From the NCBI GenBank assembly GCA_012511975.1, contig JAAZEZ010000004.1:1-32247 (forward strand): a stretch of DNA of 32,247 nucleotides, read 5' to 3'. Made by a program: the position numbers and the translations under genes. Every line of letters starts with the position of its first letter. The first letter of the stretch is position 1. Origin of the DNA: Bacteroidales bacterium (GTDB lineage: Bacteria > Bacteroidota > Bacteroidia > Bacteroidales > UBA932). This document shows positions 32,018 through 32,247 of the stretch, in pieces. The notes beneath the pieces are model-generated. The model ran no database searches, had not been told where the DNA came from, and was given only the letters and a program-made list of their open reading frames with translations.

Positions 32018-32247
32018 ATGGAAAAGAAAAAATCTACAAGAGAAATTCTCGCGAGTATGCTTGAGTGTGAAAATTTGATTGATGATTTGGGACTTGAGTT
32101 GAAAAAGAAAAGTCTGTTGGAGTGTTTTGAGGAGGTAATTGAGAGGGCGCGAAAGAATAGGGAGTTTGGTCGGGAGTATGATGAGTACTTCTGTCTTAAC
32201 GATAAATTAATTGCTGCTAAACGCTTCGAGTTGGAGACGATTGCAGA
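32018..32247 (+). CDS. unknown helical protein, N-terminal part (cut by window edge)
   Basis: This frame is absent from the track because it runs off the right edge. It starts at the ATG at 32018, preceded by AAAAAAGGAG with a 7-nt gap. That is a strong Shine-Dalgarno sequence, rare among the other genes here. The 76 visible residues (MEKKKSTREILASMLECENL, then LELKKKSLLECFEEVIERAR and FCLNDKLIAAKRFE) are charged and helical, with no signal peptide and no motif I recognise. It follows copy B of the shared regulatory element, so it may be controlled together with the nuclease gene. The strong ribosome site and location suggest a mobile-element gene, which is inference. Confidence 0.7.
   Translation, partial: MEKKKSTREILASMLECENLIDDLGLELKKKSLLECFEEVIERARKNREFGREYDEYFCLNDKLIAAKRFELETIA

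Overview
The window is chromosomal DNA from a member of the Bacteroidales (phylum Bacteroidota). The evidence is SusC/SusD outer-membrane uptake genes, an OstA-like protein with a proline/serine repeat tail, and promoters of the Bacteroides type (TTTG, 19 nt, TAnnTTTG). Most genes also lack a clear Shine-Dalgarno sequence. I cannot name the species.

Region 1 (1-5616): two divergent, closely related SusC-type TonB-dependent receptors. One is cut by the left edge; the other forms an operon with a SusD lipoprotein and ends at a strong bidirectional hairpin. No glycanase or sensor lies alongside, so the substrate is unknown. Region 2 (5635-12155, minus strand): a tight four-gene operon, guaB - SurA/PpiC-like lipoprotein - SurA-like parvulin - OstA-like protein, linking GMP synthesis to outer-membrane and LPS assembly. 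Region 3 (12146-17108): a YhcC-type radical SAM gene, divergent from a murein-peptide recycling pair (NlpC/P60 lipoprotein plus exported dipeptide epimerase), then a small conserved protein and a secreted protein with two similar halves. Region 4 (17202-20781): pnp and rpsO, a divergent tRNA-Pro(CGG), and a lipoprotein gene broken by one in-frame TAG. Region 5 (20873-25443): a zincin metalloprotease behind a SpoU-type RNA methyltransferase, divergent from glyA.

Region 6 (about 25450-32247) looks accessory. It holds a RecA-fold (RadA/DnaB-like) ATPase translationally coupled to a possible DUF932-like protein. These are divergent from an AT-rich PD-(D/E)XK nuclease of the PDDEXK_4 type. Further right are a two-TM membrane protein whose possible PUA/EVE-like C-terminal half lies beyond two in-frame stops, a HigB/HigA toxin-antitoxin pair, a 52-aa protein, and the start of an unknown gene with an atypically strong ribosome binding site. 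Two divergent intergenic regions of this island share an element with GCAG(TA) sites phased at exactly 21 bp, and two gene ends share the same hairpin. These hint at common control. The ATPase / DUF932-like / nuclease set is my best candidate for an undescribed system, but its function is inferred, not shown.

A dispersed family of 7-nt-periodic repeats runs through the window, both between genes and inside the OstA coding region.
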